Assembly (NCBI GenBank): GCA_009801015.1
Contig: VHZZ01001450.1
Coordinates: 32,830 to 59,599, forward strand
Length of the DNA stretch: 26,770 bases
Reading direction: 5' to 3'
DNA from: Silene noctiflora
Taxonomy: Eukaryota > Streptophyta > Magnoliopsida > Caryophyllales > Caryophyllaceae
The stretch's first letter is position 1. The number at the start of each line of letters is the position of its first letter. The position numbers and the translations under genes are program-made. Below, piece by piece: positions 23,778-26,770 of the stretch. The notes below the pieces were generated by a model. The model had not been told where the DNA came from and searched no databases. It saw only the letters and a program-made list of their open reading frames with translations.

Positions 23778-25343
23778 TCTACTCTATACCCTAATCAATT
23801 GATTTTTGGTTTCAGAATCAATTTCAAGCTTCACGGCGCAAACAAATTAGCTTGAGCTGCTGTTTGATTCATTGGGAGATGTAGAGTCAAGATTCATAGT
23901 ACTAGACTCATCTGGGTTTACCAGACTACTCTAATCCTCCAAATTGATCGTTCCGAATAATCTGCTTTGTATCCGACTCGATACCTGAATTGATGTCCGA
24001 ATAATCTGATTGTATCTGGCTCGATAACTAAACTGATGACCTGTAACTTGAATTAACCCGGCACAATTCGAGAGGATGATTAGCCACATTGGGACTGAGA
24101 CACGGCCCCGTCATACTTCAGTTTACTCTTCATGTATAAGTTGACCTCGTGGTCAACTCGATCAACTTGGACTCGCCTCTCGCTCCACTTCTTACTCGAC
24201 CTGAGTGCAGCCCGACCCGACACCTATTCAGGGCCGGTTTCATGACCAAGAAATTAAACCCAACCCACACCTCTACCCAAACTCGTCGTAGGCCCACCCA
24301 ATACCCACCCCTTAACCTTAATTGGGTCGGAGTATGAGATGATTTATGAATTTTTTATTGTTCATTATAATATTTATTGGTATTAAAATGTGATTTTATA
24401 TGGAAAATGTCATTTTCGGACTAAAAATAGTTAAATTTCGATTTTTCCAGTTATTTTTGGATATGACCTCATATTTATATTTTACAGATTGTATGTAAAA
24501 GCAAATTAAAAGAGGTTATTTGGTTATAATATGTTATACTTCGAATCAGGCCATGAAATTTTAATATGATGTCACATGCAATATTTACAGAGTGTATGTA
24601 AAGTTTCAGATTTTTCTATCTTATTTTGCATGATTTATGATTTTTAGATGTAAAAATCAATAAATAGTGACTAATTTTGGCAAAAATATCTAAAATAAAT
24701 TAAATGGCATGAAATTTTTCCCACATGTTGCATATGAGATATGAACATCAGATTTAAAGTTTCATGTCAAATTTTGTTTGATTTGTATGATTATTAATTT
24801 TATTTGATATAAATTGATAATTGCAACTATTAATAAGTCATTTATATAAAAATTGGCTCGACACAATCCACCACATATGCCATACAGGATCTGGGTCCAC
24901 CTAGCCAAGTTTGCCTCAGCCCGAATGTTTGATAGAGATGCTTTCTATGAAGTATTAAAATTTCCTTCACACTTCGTAGATTGAAGTTGCTAAAATCTCA
25001 TATCCTCTACCAAAAAGTTTTTGGTAAATTTTTTGGTATATTTAACGTACTAGGTCAAATTTAGGGTCAAAGTGGTCTTAAGTGTGAATCGTCTAGTATG
25101 AACATGACGTGTAAAATAAAGTACGAACAATAAGAATGAACACAAGAGATTTGGTGACGCGGAAAACCCAATGTGGGAAACAACCGCGGGAAAGAGACGG
25201 TATCCTTCCAAGTTATGCACTAGCAATGGGAACGTAAGTACAGAGGAGGCAAGATGTTATGCTAGTACAAATAATAAGACGTAATTTTCTTGTTCTCTAT
25301 GTATGATGTTGTGTGCTCTTTCGTCTTCTTGTTTCTCCTTATA
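23778..25343. other. Gene-free region upstream of the AlkB-like gene
   Basis: The first 50-100 bases are the promoter or leader of the AlkB-like gene, with a telo-box-like accctaat near 23788. From 24330 to 24860 the DNA is very AT-rich with internally similar blocks around tttacagattgtatgtaaa and tttacagagtgtatgtaaa. From about 25030 a different sequence begins, noted as a possible LTR-type remnant. No host gene is supported. Confidence 0.45.
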
Positions 25344-25990
25344 TAAGACCATCCCCAAGCAAGGTCACCAACTGGGTCGTGACCTTGTTGGGTCGTGCTA
25401 ATGACTCATTAAACTAGGATTAAGAAGACGATTTTGGTGACCTTGAATAACTCGGGGTCAATTTGTGACCTTGAGTTGAGACTTGGTGACCATGAGTTGA
25501 GGTTGGTGACCCAACACATGTCATCCTCTCATTAGTTAGTAATTAATAATTGAAAAAGTATGAGAGTTTTTGGTGGGATAAAGAATATGGAAAATGATTG
25601 GAAAGTGAAAAATGATTGGGTTGGTGACCTAGGTCGTTGGGAGGGTGAAAGTGGGTCAAGATAAATAAGGTGGGATTAAGGGTTAAAACGTTGGTGACCC
25701 AGTTAGCGTGACCTTCTGCTTGGGGATGGTCTTAGAGTGACCCAACAAGGTCAGTCGTGACATTGCTTGTGGATGGTCTTAGGGTTAGGTTTACTTGGTT
25801 TCCAAGTCTTGGTCATTCATCATTGGGGGCGCCTCCTTCTACCCACTTCTTCAATACTACGTTATCCCACCTAGGCCCATTCCTTGCGCACCTTCATATC
25901 CATCGAGCTGCTGGGCTTCATGAAGCTTCAGCCCACTTCATCCCCCTATGCTCATTTCCCCTTCAATACTTCGGCCCATTTCCATTGTAC
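25030..25990 (+). mobile_element. Possible LTR-type retroelement remnant (fossil), interrupted by a MITE
   Basis: The block around ggtgacgcggaaaacccaat and the following caaccgcgggaaag resembles non-coding sequence I associate with plant Copia-type elements. It is interrupted by the foldback MITE at 25344-25781. No coding parts are recognisable. It is broken and old, and its ends and family are uncertain. Confidence 0.25.
25344..25781. mobile_element. Compound foldback MITE with two right termini
   Basis: The left end TAAGACCATCCCCAAGCAAG at 25344 is matched by inverted copies ending at 25734 (gcttggggatggtctta) and again at 25781 (gcttgtggatggtctta). The subterminal gggtcgtgaccttgttgggtc is shared with the outer right end. 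The interior is AT-rich and non-coding. The target duplication is not clear, because TAA/TTA form part of the inverted repeat. Confidence 0.65.
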
Positions 25991-26537
25991 AGAAATTAAT
26001 CCAAACAGTAAATTTCCATTAGTTGGACAGGGAAGTTAATATCCACGAATTAATAAAAAACGTTAAGATTGAGTACATAAAAAAATAATTATGTTTCACT
26101 AATACCAAAAATATATGTGATTATAGTAAAAAAAATTTATTTAAATATATTTTGGTAAGCAAATAAATAACGTTTTTTTAACTTTCTCACGTGTCTCATA
26201 ATCTTATCAAGTTAAAAGAAATAAAACATTTTAATAACACACAAATTATAATTATAATAATAGTAATCTATATATATTATTAAAAGAGATTTTTTTCGAG
26301 CGATATTAGAGCGTCCACATCATCTTTTTTAGTTTTAGGAAAGTATATTACAAGATCTTCCAAGATTATAACAAAGATAAACATGTAATATTTTTAATAT
26401 CAAAGTTATATTTTACATACAAGAATTTTTTGATTATCAATCTAACCAAAAAGTATAATGCAAAATATTTAGAAATTTAGATATTTGGATTCGTTGCGAA
26501 AAATGCTTTCATTTGAGTATAAATTCGTATTACTTAG
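25991..26537. other. AT-rich gene-free stretch
   Basis: There is no open frame of note. The sequence TCTATATATATTATTAAAAG at 26267 resembles the 5' terminus of plant Helitrons, but no matching 3' hairpin with CTRR end was found before the next element. Confidence 0.4.
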
Positions 26538-26767
26538 TACTTTCTTCCTTCCATTGAATTGTTTACATTTACTTTTTGCACAAATATTAAGAAAATGGGA
26601 TATCTCTATTTTTCATATGTTTACTTACACTACTACTCTCATGTAAGCCCCTCATATTTTGGCACCCAACAACCAAAAGGTATAAAAGTAGACAATGGTA
26701 TATGGGTCATTTAATTGATTAAAAAATATCCATATATAGAAACGTAAACAGTCAGGGGAACGAGGTA
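26538..26767. mobile_element. Diverged Stowaway-like MITE at the right edge
   Basis: TA at 26538-26539 is followed by ctttcttccttccattgaat and then tgtttacatttac. The right end aacgtaaacagtcaggggaa, then cgag and TA at 26766-26767, is its imperfect inverse. The tttttgcacaaatattaag block is familiar from larger plant Stowaway elements. The length is about 226 bp. Confidence 0.6.
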
Positions 26768-26770
26768 AAA

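Noticed and set aside
23581-23802. 73-codon plus-strand acidic frame
   Set aside because: It is the exact antisense of AlkB-like exon 1.

Overview
This is a plant nuclear genomic window, from a eudicot. The introns, the intronless RALF prepropeptide, the prenylated heavy-metal-associated protein and the dense background of small non-autonomous transposons all point that way. Recurring short motifs (acggagta; gtaagacggtc) remind me of Caryophyllales genomes, but that is memory and not proof. Five host genes can be modelled to base resolution. I see no bacterial-style operon, CRISPR array, rRNA or tRNA gene.

Layout: (1) 442-3244, plus strand, dephospho-CoA kinase in three coding exons; its first intron carries two copies of a foldback transposon in opposite orientation. 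(2) 3245-10340, a gene-poor stretch holding a Mutator-like element with a 9-bp target duplication, further foldback copies (one split by a 3' LINE fragment), a Stowaway MITE, a poly(A) retroposon and a SINE 3' end. (3) 10341-11976, plus strand, a heavy-metal-associated isoprenylated plant protein (HIPP) with a proline-rich tail and a CaaX box. (4) 13966-14334, plus strand, a RALF-type secreted peptide precursor. (5) 15644-20499, minus strand, heat shock factor binding protein (HSBP) in five coding exons; intron 4 has the hallmarks of a U12-type AT-AC intron, and intron 1 is 3.3 kb and contains a Harbinger/Tourist-like MITE. (6) 21507-23777, minus strand, an AlkB-family Fe(II)/2-oxoglutarate dioxygenase in four exons, with a duplicated splice-acceptor segment beside its 32-nt exon 2. 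(7) 23778-26770, AT-rich gene-free DNA with a compound foldback MITE, a possible old LTR-type remnant and a Stowaway-like MITE at the right edge.

The genes are functionally unrelated, as is normal for plant chromosomes: CoA synthesis, metal or prenyl-membrane biology, peptide signalling, heat-shock attenuation and nucleic-acid or protein demethylation. I found no new multi-gene system. The most distinctive signals are the AT-AC intron of HSBP, the intronic inverted transposon pair, the decoy acceptor in the AlkB-like gene, and a perfect 91-bp duplication with an ambiguous base exactly at its junction.
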